Origin: Abyssibius sp040880065
Lineage (GTDB): Bacteria; Pseudomonadota; Alphaproteobacteria; Rhodobacterales; Rhodobacteraceae
Assembly: GCA_040880065.1 (NCBI GenBank)
Contig: JBBDJE010000003.1
Span: 62,001 to 126,000, forward strand
Direction: 5' to 3'
DNA: 64,000 bases
Every line of letters starts with the position of its first letter. Position 1 is the stretch's first letter. Below the pieces are notes generated by a model. The model did not search any database. It was not told where the DNA came from and saw only the letters and a list, made by a program, of their open reading frames with translations. This document shows positions 43,998 to 52,656 of the stretch, in pieces. Both the position numbers and the translations under genes were made by a program.

Positions 43998-45550
43998 GTG
44001 GTGTTATCCGTCTTGATAAGGCCAGAGAACCCGGCCACGGCGAGAAGGGAAAGCGCCCAGCCTGCAATGATCTGCAACCAAAGTGCAACGCGGATCAGCG
44101 CGCCGAAGGTGGTCCGCTCATCCGGTATCCAATAGTGCTGCATCTCAAGATCAACAATCGGCAACAACGTGTCGAGCGAATAGGCCAGCGCGTTGAAATC
44201 CGGGTAGCTTACACCTTCAACCGTGCTCATATAACACTGCGGCGGCAGGGCGTTTTGTGCACAATCCATCCACGCATCGCCGCGCAGCACCTGAATTGTA
44301 TTCGGCTTGAAGGCACCGCCCGTATAGGCGGCCGCGAACAGCACCGTGCTGAACAGCGCAACTGCCGCGAGCCATGCGAATGCCTTGAGCGGACTAAGCC
44401 CATAATCAACGACCAATCCGAGCAATCCGTCCGCAACGCGATAGGAATTGCGCCTGGCCCAGCCCAAACCCACCCTCGACGCCTTGCGCTGCAAGCGATC
44501 CTTCTCAATCAGCACCTTCAGCGCATCCGCCCCATGCCCCATGGCGCGCAGCACCTTGGCGCATTGCTCATAGGGCTGGGGCAGGAACCCGGTTGCGTTT
44601 ACATCTTTTTGTAAGCCTAACCAACGCAACCGTGCATCGGCGGAGACTGGTGTTTTACCACCGGCAAATGATCCATATTCGCATTGGCTAAGGTTCAACA
44701 TGTCCGGCTTCGGCCAACAGTCCGATTCATCACAAATCGCCCCGAACCGCGCATGATCAAGGCTCAGCACACCTTTTATCTTCGCACCCTTGCGCCAAAG
44801 GAATGTCCCCTTGGCCTCCATATTCTGAAGTTGCAGCGCCACCGCCCCACCGCGCACCTCAAAGCTTGCGCCCTCACAGTCCAAATCACCGCCCAGCTTC
44901 GCGCCCACTAGGCGCAGCGCGCCCTTTGCCGTCACCCTTTGTAAAAACACGCTGCCCTGCGCGACCAACCCATCCGCGCTGAACGCATGGCCCCATGCGC
45001 CACCCTCATCCTGCACCGCCTCAAAGCTTGCGCCCTCACAGTCCAGATCACCGCCTAGCTTCGCGCCCAGCAGCCGCAGCGCGCCCTTTGCTGTCACATT
45101 CCGCAAAAACACATTGCCCTGCGCAACCAAGCCATCCGCGCGAATGCCTTGGGCAAAATGCGAACCATCAAAGCCGAAGTTTTTGCCGTTGCATACGCGG
45201 AGCAGAAGCTGATCCGCAAACCGGCAGCGCGTCAGCCACAAATCGCCCGGCGGGGTGGAGCCTTCAAGGTCCAGCCCGCGGGTTATCGTACCCTCCGGCC
45301 CGTCACCCTGAATGACCGCGCCCCAAATCCGCAGCCCCTTGTCGGGCGGCCTAAGCCGTTCACAGCCGCCCAGCGCCAGATAGCGCACGAAGCTGGCGCG
45401 CAGGTGATATTTTTGTTCGGCATTCTCTGGCGGCAGGCCGGGGTTGATAATTACAACCTGCCCATGGCCCATTTCCGTCGCCACGCGCTTTTCAGCCGGC
45501 AAAAGCTCCCCGAAATCCTCCAGTTTTCGCCCCATCCAGCCTGTCATCAT
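43994..45550 (-). CDS. membrane protein with beta-helix-like repeats, unknown function
   Basis: A 518-residue protein inserted between ruvB and ybgC and overlapping both by 4 bases (ATGA), so it is translated with them. Residues about 60-300 are pentapeptide-like repeats (GAKLGGDLDCEGASFE, DGLVAQGNVFLRNVTAKGAL). The C-terminus has two membrane helices (about 385-405 and 475-505) with an extracytoplasmic segment between them; a motif LAYSLDTLLPIVDLEMQHYW precedes the last helix. I know this layout from unannotated pentapeptide-repeat membrane proteins, where the C-terminal part resembles a two-helix pore. No function is established. Start could also be the ATG 3 bases further in. Confidence 0.7.
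   Translation of the reverse strand: MMTGWMGRKLEDFGELLPAEKRVATEMGHGQVVIINPGLPPENAEQKYHLRASFVRYLALGGCERLRPPDKGLRIWGAVIQGDGPEGTITRGLDLEGSTPPGDLWLTRCRFADQLLLRVCNGKNFGFDGSHFAQGIRADGLVAQGNVFLRNVTAKGALRLLGAKLGGDLDCEGASFEAVQDEGGAWGHAFSADGLVAQGSVFLQRVTAKGALRLVGAKLGGDLDCEGASFEVRGGAVALQLQNMEAKGTFLWRKGAKIKGVLSLDHARFGAICDESDCWPKPDMLNLSQCEYGSFAGGKTPVSADARLRWLGLQKDVNATGFLPQPYEQCAKVLRAMGHGADALKVLIEKDRLQRKASRVGLGWARRNSYRVADGLLGLVVDYGLSPLKAFAWLAAVALFSTVLFAAAYTGGAFKPNTIQVLRGDAWMDCAQNALPPQCYMSTVEGVSYPDFNALAYSLDTLLPIVDLEMQHYWIPDERTTFGALIRVALWLQIIAGWALSLLAVAGFSGLIKTDNTT
44858..45147 (-). repeat. internal tandem duplication in the repeat protein gene
   Basis: Two copies about 128 bases long begin at 45020 and 44858 with a period of 162 bases (54 codons). 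They are nearly identical in DNA, differing mainly at third positions (for example TCCAAATCACC against TCCAGATCACC). Both encode GLVAQGxVFL followed by TAKGALRLxGAKLGGDLDC. Confidence 0.85.
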
Positions 45551-46587
45551 TTCCCCCCGAACAGATCGGTCGGCGCAGAGGGCGGCGCAGCCCTTGGGGC
45601 GGGCAGGCCCAGATGGGTCCATGCTCTTGGGCCCAGCATGCGGCCCCTTGGGGTGCGTTGCAGCAGGCCCTGTTGCAGCAGGAACGGCTCGATCACTTCT
45701 TCGATCGCGTCGCGCGCCTCGGACAGTGCCGCGGCGATGGTTTCTACCCCGACAGGGCCGCCGCCGTAATGTTCGGCCAGCAGGCGCAGGTAGCGCCGAT
45801 CAGCCCCGTCAAGCCCAAGGTCATCCACCCCCAGCCGGGTCAGCGCCATATCGGCAATTTCGCGCGTCACCTTGCCATTGCCCTCAACAATCGCAAAATC
45901 GACCACACGGCGCAGCAGGCGGCCCGCAATGCGCGGCGTGCCGCGCGCACGGCGGGCAATTTCAAGCGCACCATCGGGGCTGGCATCGGCGTTCAGCAGG
46001 CGCGCGCCGCGCTCGACAATCAGCACCAGTTCATCGACCGTGTAAAACTCCAGCCGCGTGGGAATGCCGAAACGGTCGCGCAAGGGCGTTGTGAGCAGGC
46101 CAAGCCGCGTGGTCGCCCCGACCAGCGTGAAGGGTGGCAAATCAATCCGCACGGTGCGCGCCGCCGGGCCTTCGCCGATCACCAGATCAAGCGCAAAATC
46201 TTCCAGCGCGGGGTAAAGCACCTCCTCGACAGCCGGGTTCAGGCGGTGGATTTCGTCGATGAACAGCACATCGCGCTCATCGAGATTGGTGAGGATCGCC
46301 GCAAGGTCGCCCGCCTTGGCCAGCACGGGGCCGGATGTCATGCGGAAATTCACCCCAAGCTCGCGCGCGACAATCTGCGCCAATGTGGTTTTGCCAAGGC
46401 CGGGGGGGCCGTAAAACAACGTATGGTCCATGGCTTGGGCGCGCTGTTTAGCCGACTGGATAAACACCGACAGGTTGGCGCGGGCATCCTTTTGGCCAAC
46501 GAATTCGGCAAGCGAGGTCGGGCGCAAAGCGCGGTCGGCATCGGCGGGGCGGGCTTGGGGGCGCAGGTCGGGGTCAGGCTCGCTCAT
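45547..46587 (-). CDS. ruvB: Holliday junction branch migration helicase RuvB
   Basis: A 346-residue AAA+ motor that drives branch migration with RuvA. Walker A is FYGPPGLGKTTLAQI, Walker B is VLFIDEIHRLNPAVEE, sensor 1 is LVGATTRLGLLTTPLRDRFG, and a winged helix is at the C-terminus (LGLPAPRA). The ATG overlaps the ruvA stop, and its own stop overlaps the next gene. Confidence 0.97.
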   Translation of the reverse strand: MSEPDPDLRPQARPADADRALRPTSLAEFVGQKDARANLSVFIQSAKQRAQAMDHTLFYGPPGLGKTTLAQIVARELGVNFRMTSGPVLAKAGDLAAILTNLDERDVLFIDEIHRLNPAVEEVLYPALEDFALDLVIGEGPAARTVRIDLPPFTLVGATTRLGLLTTPLRDRFGIPTRLEFYTVDELVLIVERGARLLNADASPDGALEIARRARGTPRIAGRLLRRVVDFAIVEGNGKVTREIADMALTRLGVDDLGLDGADRRYLRLLAEHYGGGPVGVETIAAALSEARDAIEEVIEPFLLQQGLLQRTPRGRMLGPRAWTHLGLPAPRAAPPSAPTDLFGGK

Positions 46588-47246
46588 GGTTTCACCTGCG
46601 GGGCCAGCAGGCGCAGAGCGGCGCGGATGAGTGCAGCGCTGCCCGAAACATCGCCACCCGCCGCCTGCGCCACAGCCGCCGCCGCCTCGCCCGGCCCATA
46701 GCCAAGGTTGACAAGCGCCGAAAGCGCATCGGCCTGATCATTCGCGCCGCTCAAGGGTGCGGGTGCGGGCATGTCATCAAGAACGGGTTCATCGGGTGCA
46801 GATGCCATGGTTGAGCGCGCACCCGCACCACCCATGGCCATAATCGCGGGCGCCTTGGTTTTCAGCTCCAGCACCACGCGCTGCGCAATTTTAGGGCCGA
46901 TGCCCGGTGCGGCCTTGATGGCGGCCTGATCGCCCAGCGCAATGGCGCGGCCTACGCCCTCGGCCCCCAGCGTGCCCAGAATGGCCAGCGCCGCCTTTGC
47001 ACCAACCCCCTGCACCGTGGTCAGCAGCCTGTGCCATTCGCGTTCGGCCAATGTTGGAAAGCCAAACAGTTGCAGCAGGTCTTCGCGCACCAGCAACTCG
47101 GTATAAAGCGCCACCATGCCGCCGGGTTTGGGCATCATCGCAAGTGTCCGCTCCGAGCAATAGACAAGATAGCCCACACCGCCCGTGTCAATCAGCACAT
47201 GGTCGGTGCCCGAATAGTCCAATCGTCCCGTGATTTTGCCGATCAT
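46584..47246 (-). CDS. ruvA: Holliday junction binding protein RuvA
   Basis: A 220-residue DNA-junction binding protein. It starts MIGKITGRLDYSGTDHVLIDTGGVGY, the OB-fold domain; two helix-hairpin-helix motifs follow (LLTTVQGVGAKAALAILGTL and IKAAPGIGPKIAQRVVLELK), and domain III (VNLGYGPGEAAAAVAQAAG) contacts RuvB. The ATG at 47246 overlaps the ruvC stop; upstream extension is not needed. Confidence 0.96.
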   Translation of the reverse strand: MIGKITGRLDYSGTDHVLIDTGGVGYLVYCSERTLAMMPKPGGMVALYTELLVREDLLQLFGFPTLAEREWHRLLTTVQGVGAKAALAILGTLGAEGVGRAIALGDQAAIKAAPGIGPKIAQRVVLELKTKAPAIMAMGGAGARSTMASAPDEPVLDDMPAPAPLSGANDQADALSALVNLGYGPGEAAAAVAQAAGGDVSGSAALIRAALRLLAPQVKP

Positions 47247-47761
47247 GCCGCACCCTTCCCGCCTGCCTTGCTGAGCGCCGCATCTAGCCGCCCGCCAAAG
47301 CGTGCATGATGCGCATGGCAAAGCGCAATGGCCAGTGCATCGGCAGCATCGGCATTCACAATGTCAATATTGGGCAATTGCAGCCGCACCATATGTTCAA
47401 CCTGCGCCTTTTGCGCATGGCCCACACCAACTACCACCTTTTTCACTGCATTAGGCGCATATTCGGCCACGTCCAGCCCTGCCAGCGCCGGCACTAGCAG
47501 CGCAATGGCGCGTGCCTGCCCCAGTTTGAGCGTGCCGGCCGCGTCCTTGTTCACAAAGGTCAGTTCAACTGCGGCATGAGTGGGCGAATGGGCGGCAAAA
47601 ACCGCCTGCAATTGGTTAAAGAGTTGCAGTAAACGCGGGGCCAGCGGGCCGGCATCTGATTCGCATAAACCGTTTGCGACATGCGAAATGCGGTTGCCAT
47701 CAATATCGACGACCCCCCAGCCGGTGCGCCGCAACCCCGGATCAATGCCAATTACCCGCAT
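47243..47761 (-). CDS. ruvC: Holliday junction resolvase RuvC
   Basis: A 172-residue endonuclease cutting Holliday junctions. Catalytic residues Asp7 (MRVIGIDPGLRRTGWG), Glu in AAVELTFVNKD, and the C-terminal Asp pair in NADAADALAIALCHAH are present. It is the first gene of a leftward run of thirteen genes down to ftsH. Confidence 0.96.
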   Translation of the reverse strand: MRVIGIDPGLRRTGWGVVDIDGNRISHVANGLCESDAGPLAPRLLQLFNQLQAVFAAHSPTHAAVELTFVNKDAAGTLKLGQARAIALLVPALAGLDVAEYAPNAVKKVVVGVGHAQKAQVEHMVRLQLPNIDIVNADAADALAIALCHAHHARFGGRLDAALSKAGGKGAA

Positions 47762-48022
47762 ATGCCCCTGCTTTTTTTAGTTTTATTTGCCTGAACCCGA
47801 CTAGCACGAAACAAGAACATTAGCCAGAAGTAAACGCCCTCATCCTGAGATCGACACTCGCCAATCCATTCGCGACATTCCCTGTGCGAGCTATGCAATG
47901 CCTGCATTACGGGACTGTGAAAATAGCAATTGTGCAAGTGCAGCATCGCCCCTAAATGAGGCTCATCCGCTGCACTGTCAGGGATCTCGATTTCCGAGGC
48001 TCTCTTTATAAGGATTACTACA

Positions 48023-48247
48023 ATGGCCGTGTTTGAAACCACCAAAGCTGCTCCGATCAGCTCCATCGCAACCTTCCGCATTGTCTCGATCATCGACAAT
48101 GCGCTTTTGTCAGTTCGCAGTTGGTATAGCGCCCGCGCAACCAGCAAGACGCTTGCCAATCTGAGCGACGCTCAGCTGCGTGACATCGGTCTTGAGCGTG
48201 GTCTGATCAATGATGTATCGCGCCGTTTGGCATCTGGCCGCAACTAA
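48023..48247 (+). CDS. DUF1127 protein
   Basis: A 74-residue basic protein of the DUF1127 family. The C-terminal core is ANLSDAQLRDIGLERGLIND, preceded by a helix with SWYSARATSKT. Some members bind RNA and affect phosphate and carbon regulation. AAGGATT precedes the ATG and a terminator follows, so it is a monocistronic gene of its own. Confidence 0.88.
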   Translation: MAVFETTKAAPISSIATFRIVSIIDNALLSVRSWYSARATSKTLANLSDAQLRDIGLERGLINDVSRRLASGRN

Positions 48248-48277
48248 GACCGGATGCAAAACATGCAAAATGACTAA

Positions 48278-48302
48278 AAAGCCGCCCCGTGGGCGGCTTT
48301 TG
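48278..48302 (+). terminator. rho-independent terminator of the DUF1127 gene
   Basis: Perfect 7-bp stem GCCGCCC (48281-48287) and GGGCGGC (48291-48297), 3-base loop, followed by TTTTG. It lies 34 bases after the stop. Confidence 0.9.
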
Positions 48303-48333
48303 TGATTCCGGGACCTTGTTTTTGTGAACATCC

Positions 48334-49194
48334 CTAGCGGCGCAGGGTCAGCGTGGTCCATTCACCAATTTCGCGCCGCTGCTGGCGCACAAACCCAAAA
48401 CCTTCATAAACTTTCTCCACCCCTGTGGCCTGCCGGTTCAATATCCCCGACAGGATGAGCATCGAGCCTTGTGCCGTATGCGCCGCCATATCAGGCGCCA
48501 TTTTGCGCAAGGGCATGGCGAGGATATTCGCGAAAACCAGATCAAATGGCGCGCGTGCACGGATGACGGGCGCGCGGAACCCCACGGCGGTGACCGTGGC
48601 AATCCGCCCTGCCAGCCCGTTGGCGATGATGTTGGCGCGCGCGGTATCGGTAGCAACCTGATCAATATCGCTCGCCAGAACAGCGGCGGGGTAGGCCCGC
48701 GCAGCGGCCATTGCCAAAACGCCGGTGCCACTGCCGATATCGGCCACATTGCGGGCAACAAAACCTTTGCGCAGCACATCATCGAGCGCCATCAGGCAGC
48801 CTTGGGTCGTGCCATGGTGGCCGGTGCCAAAGGCCATTGCGGCTTCAATTTCTAGGCCGATCAACTGCGCGGGAATATTTTCGCGGTCATGGCTTCCGTA
48901 AACCACGAAACGCCCCGCATAAACCGGCGTAAGCTCGCGGCGCACCTGTGCCACCCAGTCGCGATCTTCCACACGGCTGATGACAAAGGGCCTAGCACCA
49001 TGGGCAGCGGCCAGAAGGTCCAGCGCCACATCATCGGGTTTTTCAGTGAAATATACGCCGACTTCCCAAAAGCCGCGCCCGTCTTCAATTTCAAAAATAC
49101 CGGCGGCCACCGGGTCGAGCCGTTCCGAGGCGTCGGCAAGTGCCTGCGCCGGGGCTTCGCCCAACAGGGTTGTCAATGCGGTCCAGGTCGCCAT
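48334..49194 (-). CDS. prmA: ribosomal protein L11 methyltransferase
   Basis: A 286-residue SAM methyltransferase. The SAM-binding loop is ADIGSGTGVLAMAAARAYP, and the motif FANILAMPLRKMAPD resembles the NPxx-type catalytic motif of PrmA. The GTGHHGTTQGCL loop just before the SAM loop is typical of the family. AAGGAATT precedes the ATG. Confidence 0.92.
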   Translation of the reverse strand: MATWTALTTLLGEAPAQALADASERLDPVAAGIFEIEDGRGFWEVGVYFTEKPDDVALDLLAAAHGARPFVISRVEDRDWVAQVRRELTPVYAGRFVVYGSHDRENIPAQLIGLEIEAAMAFGTGHHGTTQGCLMALDDVLRKGFVARNVADIGSGTGVLAMAAARAYPAAVLASDIDQVATDTARANIIANGLAGRIATVTAVGFRAPVIRARAPFDLVFANILAMPLRKMAPDMAAHTAQGSMLILSGILNRQATGVEKVYEGFGFVRQQRREIGEWTTLTLRR

Positions 49195-49261
49195 GCGAAT
49201 TCCTTATATGAGACAGGCGGGATACGATACAGGCGGGCGGTAGTGCGCCAAAGCCGCCACG

Positions 49262-50494
49262 TCAAGCGGTGCGCGGCGCAAAGACGGTTTCGCGCCCCGG
49301 TTCAGGGTAGCGCGGGATGAGCATGGCCAGCCCAAGCGAGCAGGCTGCAAACAGCGCAGCCAAGCCAAACACACCACCGGGCGTGGCCAGCCACAAATAG
49401 CCAAGTGCTGCAGGCAAAAACACCGCCGCGATATGGTTGATTGTAAAGGCCACCGCGCTGGTGGGGCGAATATCGGCCGGATCGGCAATTTTCTGGAAAT
49501 AGGTTTTTTGCGCAAAGGCCATGGCAAAAAACAAATGGTCCAGCACATAAAGCGCCACAGCCATCCACATGCCCCAGTCAAACAGATAAATTCCGCCATA
49601 GGCCAGAAACACAAAAACCAGCCCGGTATATTCAAACATCAGCGCACGCCGCTCACCCCAGCGCGCCACAGCGCGGCCCATAACCGGGGCGAACACCATG
49701 TTGACCATGTAATTGATGAGCAGCAGCGCGGCGATTTCATGCACGTGAAAACCGAAGCGTTCCACCATCATGAAGCCGGCAAATACCACGAAAATCTGCC
49801 GTCGCGCGCCAGCCATAAACTGCAACAGGTAGTAAAGCCAGTAGCGTTTGCGCAGCACAATGCGGGTATTCTGGCGAGACTTTCCCTCATATTGCGGAAA
49901 GGCAAACAGCGCAAAAAGCGCCAGTCCTAAAGTAGCGCCGCCCGCGATGAAATACACGAAGTTGTAGTTCAGGTCGAACAAGCTCCACCCGATTACAAGC
50001 GCGCCATAGGCAAATAACGCGGCTGCGGAGCCAACCGCAATCATCCAGCTAATCATCTGCGGGGCACGGGCTTTTTCAATCCATTGCAATTGCAGCGACT
50101 GGTTGATGGCCTCAAAATAGTGAAACCCGATCGAGCCGATCAGCGTTGTCGCCAGCAAGCCGCCAAAGCTAGGGAACTGCGCGGTAAGCGCCACAGCAGC
50201 CCCCAAAGTGGCAAGCATGACCAGCCCCAAAACCTGCTCGCGCACCAGCACAACCAGCGCAATGACGCCTACCGCCAAAAAGCCCGGAATTTCGCGCACG
50301 GTTTGCAGCCAGCCGATCTCGACACCGGTGAACTGCGCCCGCTCGATGACGAAATTGTTCAGCAAGGCATGCCAGACCGAAAAGGCCAGCGGCTGCGCGG
50401 CTGCCATTAGAATAAGTAGCGCGATCGGGCGGCGCCAGAAGACCTGACCCGCACCTTCTTCCACCGACATTCTGGTGCGTCCAGGCCATTGCAT
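49262..50494 (-). CDS. MFS transporter
   Basis: A 410-residue membrane protein with about twelve helices and the MFS layout: two bundles, a basic loop with SRQNTRIVLRKRYWLYYLLQ between them, and RAVARWGERRALM in the second half. No known subfamily; the substrate is not deducible. ATG at 50494 has a weak ribosome site; an in-frame ATG at 50470 is possible. It stands alone, divergent from the YeeE gene. Confidence 0.8.
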   Translation of the reverse strand: MQWPGRTRMSVEEGAGQVFWRRPIALLILMAAAQPLAFSVWHALLNNFVIERAQFTGVEIGWLQTVREIPGFLAVGVIALVVLVREQVLGLVMLATLGAAVALTAQFPSFGGLLATTLIGSIGFHYFEAINQSLQLQWIEKARAPQMISWMIAVGSAAALFAYGALVIGWSLFDLNYNFVYFIAGGATLGLALFALFAFPQYEGKSRQNTRIVLRKRYWLYYLLQFMAGARRQIFVVFAGFMMVERFGFHVHEIAALLLINYMVNMVFAPVMGRAVARWGERRALMFEYTGLVFVFLAYGGIYLFDWGMWMAVALYVLDHLFFAMAFAQKTYFQKIADPADIRPTSAVAFTINHIAAVFLPAALGYLWLATPGGVFGLAALFAACSLGLAMLIPRYPEPGRETVFAPRTA

Positions 50495-50585
50495 AGCTTG
50501 GCGATACTGCTTTTCAAGCGGCCATGCCAGAGGATTATTTTACGATATAATAATGTGTTAATATTTATTGGACAATCTTTTACGT

Positions 50586-50597
50586 TTAATATATTAA
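50586..50597. promoter_or_regulatory. AT-rich palindrome upstream of the YeeE/YedE gene
   Basis: TTAATATATTAA is a perfect 12-base palindrome 30 bases before the ATG at 50628, in a stretch (50530-50620) that is far more AT-rich than its surroundings. It could be an operator over the promoter; I cannot name the regulator. Confidence 0.4.
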
Positions 50598-50627
50598 TTC
50601 ACAAATATTCTGTGGAAGGAAGTCAAA

Positions 50628-51680
50628 ATGTTCCAGGATCTCGGGTTTGATTCGCTTGGCCCGCGCGATGCCGCGCTGATATTCGGCCTGGCAATCGGGC
50701 TGTTATTTGGTGTTTTTGCGCAAATCTCGCGGTTTTGCCTGCGTTCGGCACTGGTGGGTAACAATCGCACACAGGCGGCAGGCATCTGGGCCGCCGCCTT
50801 CGCTGTGGCCATACTGGGCACGCAGGTATTGGTTGCAGCAGGTTTTATCAGCTTTGAAAGCCACCGCTTCCTGTCACCAAGCCTGCCATATGCGGCACTC
50901 ATTGTTGGTGGTCTGGCCTTTGGCGCGGGCATGGTGCTTACGCGCGGCTGCATTTCGCGGCTTAGCGTGTTGGTTGCGGGCGGCAATCTGCGCGCCTTCA
51001 CCGTGCTGGTGATCTTTGCCATCATCGCCCATGCCACGCTTAAAGGTCTGCTCGCGCCACTGCGGGTCTGGCTGGGCAGCTTCACGCTTGACCTTGGCGC
51101 AGCCACAAGCCTTGCGGCACTTCCCGGTGGGGCATGGGCTGGGGCCGGGCTTTTGGCCATTCCGGCACTCTGGCTGGTTATGCGCAGCCGCGCCCCGCTT
51201 GGCAAATTGCTGCTTGGCGCGGGTATCGGTGCGCTGATCCCGCTGGCATGGGTTGGCACCGGCTTCGTGCTCTATGACGAATTTGACCCGATCGCCCATG
51301 AAAGCCTGTCCTTCACCCTTCCCTATGCCGAAACCTTGTTCTGGACCATGGCATCTTCGGCGGTATCCGCGGGCTTTGGCGTGGGGCTTGTGGGTGGTGT
51401 GCTGACGGGCGCGCTGGCCGCAACGCTTGTGCGCGGCGAGTTCAAATGGACCGGCTTTGAAACCCCTGCCACCACAGGGCGCTATGCATTGGGTGCTGCG
51501 CTTATGGGCGTGGGGGGTGTGCTCGCCGGTGGCTGCACCATAGGCGCTGGCCTGTCGGGCACCGCAACCTTGTCGCTCGCCGCCCTCATCGCGCTTGCCA
51601 GTATTGCTGCGGGTGCTTTGGGCACAAACCGCCTGTTGGCGGCAAGTTCGGTAGGCGCGCTGCGGGCGCAGACGGCTTAA
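50628..51680 (+). CDS. YeeE/YedE family sulfur-transport membrane protein
   Basis: A 350-residue membrane protein with about nine helices. It contains the two conserved cysteine motifs of the family, GGLAFGAGMVLTRGCISR and GVLAGGCTIGAGLSG, plus an upstream cysteine in ISRFCLRSA. Members move thiosulfate or other sulfane sulfur across the membrane, using these cysteines. GGAAGGAAG precedes the ATG. It is a single gene ending in a terminator shared with rpsD. No sulfur-oxidation genes are near. Confidence 0.87.
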   Translation: MFQDLGFDSLGPRDAALIFGLAIGLLFGVFAQISRFCLRSALVGNNRTQAAGIWAAAFAVAILGTQVLVAAGFISFESHRFLSPSLPYAALIVGGLAFGAGMVLTRGCISRLSVLVAGGNLRAFTVLVIFAIIAHATLKGLLAPLRVWLGSFTLDLGAATSLAALPGGAWAGAGLLAIPALWLVMRSRAPLGKLLLGAGIGALIPLAWVGTGFVLYDEFDPIAHESLSFTLPYAETLFWTMASSAVSAGFGVGLVGGVLTGALAATLVRGEFKWTGFETPATTGRYALGAALMGVGGVLAGGCTIGAGLSGTATLSLAALIALASIAAGALGTNRLLAASSVGALRAQTA

Positions 51681-51744
51681 CCCGAGGGGTTGCAGGGCGG
51701 CGCATATGCGCGCCACGCGCTTTTGCAAGCCGAAACCACAAACA

Positions 51745-51772
51745 AAAAGGGCCGCATCACTGCGGCCCTTTT
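51745..51772. terminator. bidirectional terminator between YeeE gene and rpsD
   Basis: A 12-bp perfect stem, AAAAGGGCCGCA (51745-51756) with TGCGGCCCTTTT (51761-51772), and a TCAC loop. T runs on both strands let it serve both converging genes. Confidence 0.93.
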
Positions 51773-51794
51773 GCGTATCTCTGGCAGTGCCAGC

Positions 51795-52415
51795 TTAGTT
51801 CTTGGCGTAGAATTCGACCACGAGGTTCGGTTCCATAAGCACCGGATAAGGCACATCCGAAAGCAACGGGGTGCGCACGAAGGTTACAACCAGTTTCGAG
51901 TGGTCGCAGTTCAGGTATTCCGGCGTGTCGCGCTCGGCCGAAGCCACAGCTTCCATCACCAGCGCCATCTGCTTGGAGCGCTCGCGCACTTCAATCACGT
52001 CACCCTCGTTTACACGGTAGGACGGGATGTTCACTTTTTTGCCGTTCACGGTCACATGGCCATGGTTCACAAACTGGCGGGCGGCAAATACCGTCGGCAC
52101 AAGTTTGGAACGGTAGACAACCGCATCAAGACGGCGCTCCAGCAAACCGATAAGATTTTCGCCGGTATCACCCTTGATACGCTCGGCTTCACCATAAATG
52201 CGGCGAAACTGTTTTTCGGTCAGGTCGCCATAGTAACCCTTCAGCTTTTGCTTTGCACGAAGCTGGGTGCCGAAATCCGAAAGTTTGTTCTTGCGGCGCT
52301 GGCCGTGCTGGCCGGGGCCGTATTCGCGGCGGTTAACGGGAGATTTGGGGCGGCCCCAAATGTTTTCGCCCATGCGGCGGTCAATTTTATACTTGGCAGA
52401 CGTGCGTTTGGTCAC
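51795..52415 (-). CDS. rpsD: 30S ribosomal protein S4
   Basis: A 206-residue primary rRNA-binding protein. It has the S4 N-terminal part (YKIDRRMGENIWGRPKSPVN), the S4 RNA-binding domain with ERRLDAVVYRSKLVPTVFAA and VNHGHVTVNGKKVNIPSYRV, and the usual C-terminus. It is encoded alone, as is common in this order. The 5' region (52416-52656) on the minus strand is GC-rich and may carry a leader. Confidence 0.97.
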   Translation of the reverse strand: MTKRTSAKYKIDRRMGENIWGRPKSPVNRREYGPGQHGQRRKNKLSDFGTQLRAKQKLKGYYGDLTEKQFRRIYGEAERIKGDTGENLIGLLERRLDAVVYRSKLVPTVFAARQFVNHGHVTVNGKKVNIPSYRVNEGDVIEVRERSKQMALVMEAVASAERDTPEYLNCDHSKLVVTFVRTPLLSDVPYPVLMEPNLVVEFYAKN

Positions 52416-52656
52416 GGCTGGATCCTTTCAATGTATGAAAGGTGCTTTCCTTTCCCCGAAGGGCGACAGGTGCTCCCTTGCGGGAACCACAAACACCAAT
52501 ACCGGCCCCCATTGGCCGGATGCGCGGGTTATAGGCATCTGTGCACCAGAGTCAACAGCCCGAGGCGGCGATTTCCTTGAACGCAGCACGGCATTGCACC
52601 ATAACAAAACCAATTCCACGCCTAATGAGCCGGCCCCGCACCACAAAAGGACGACT

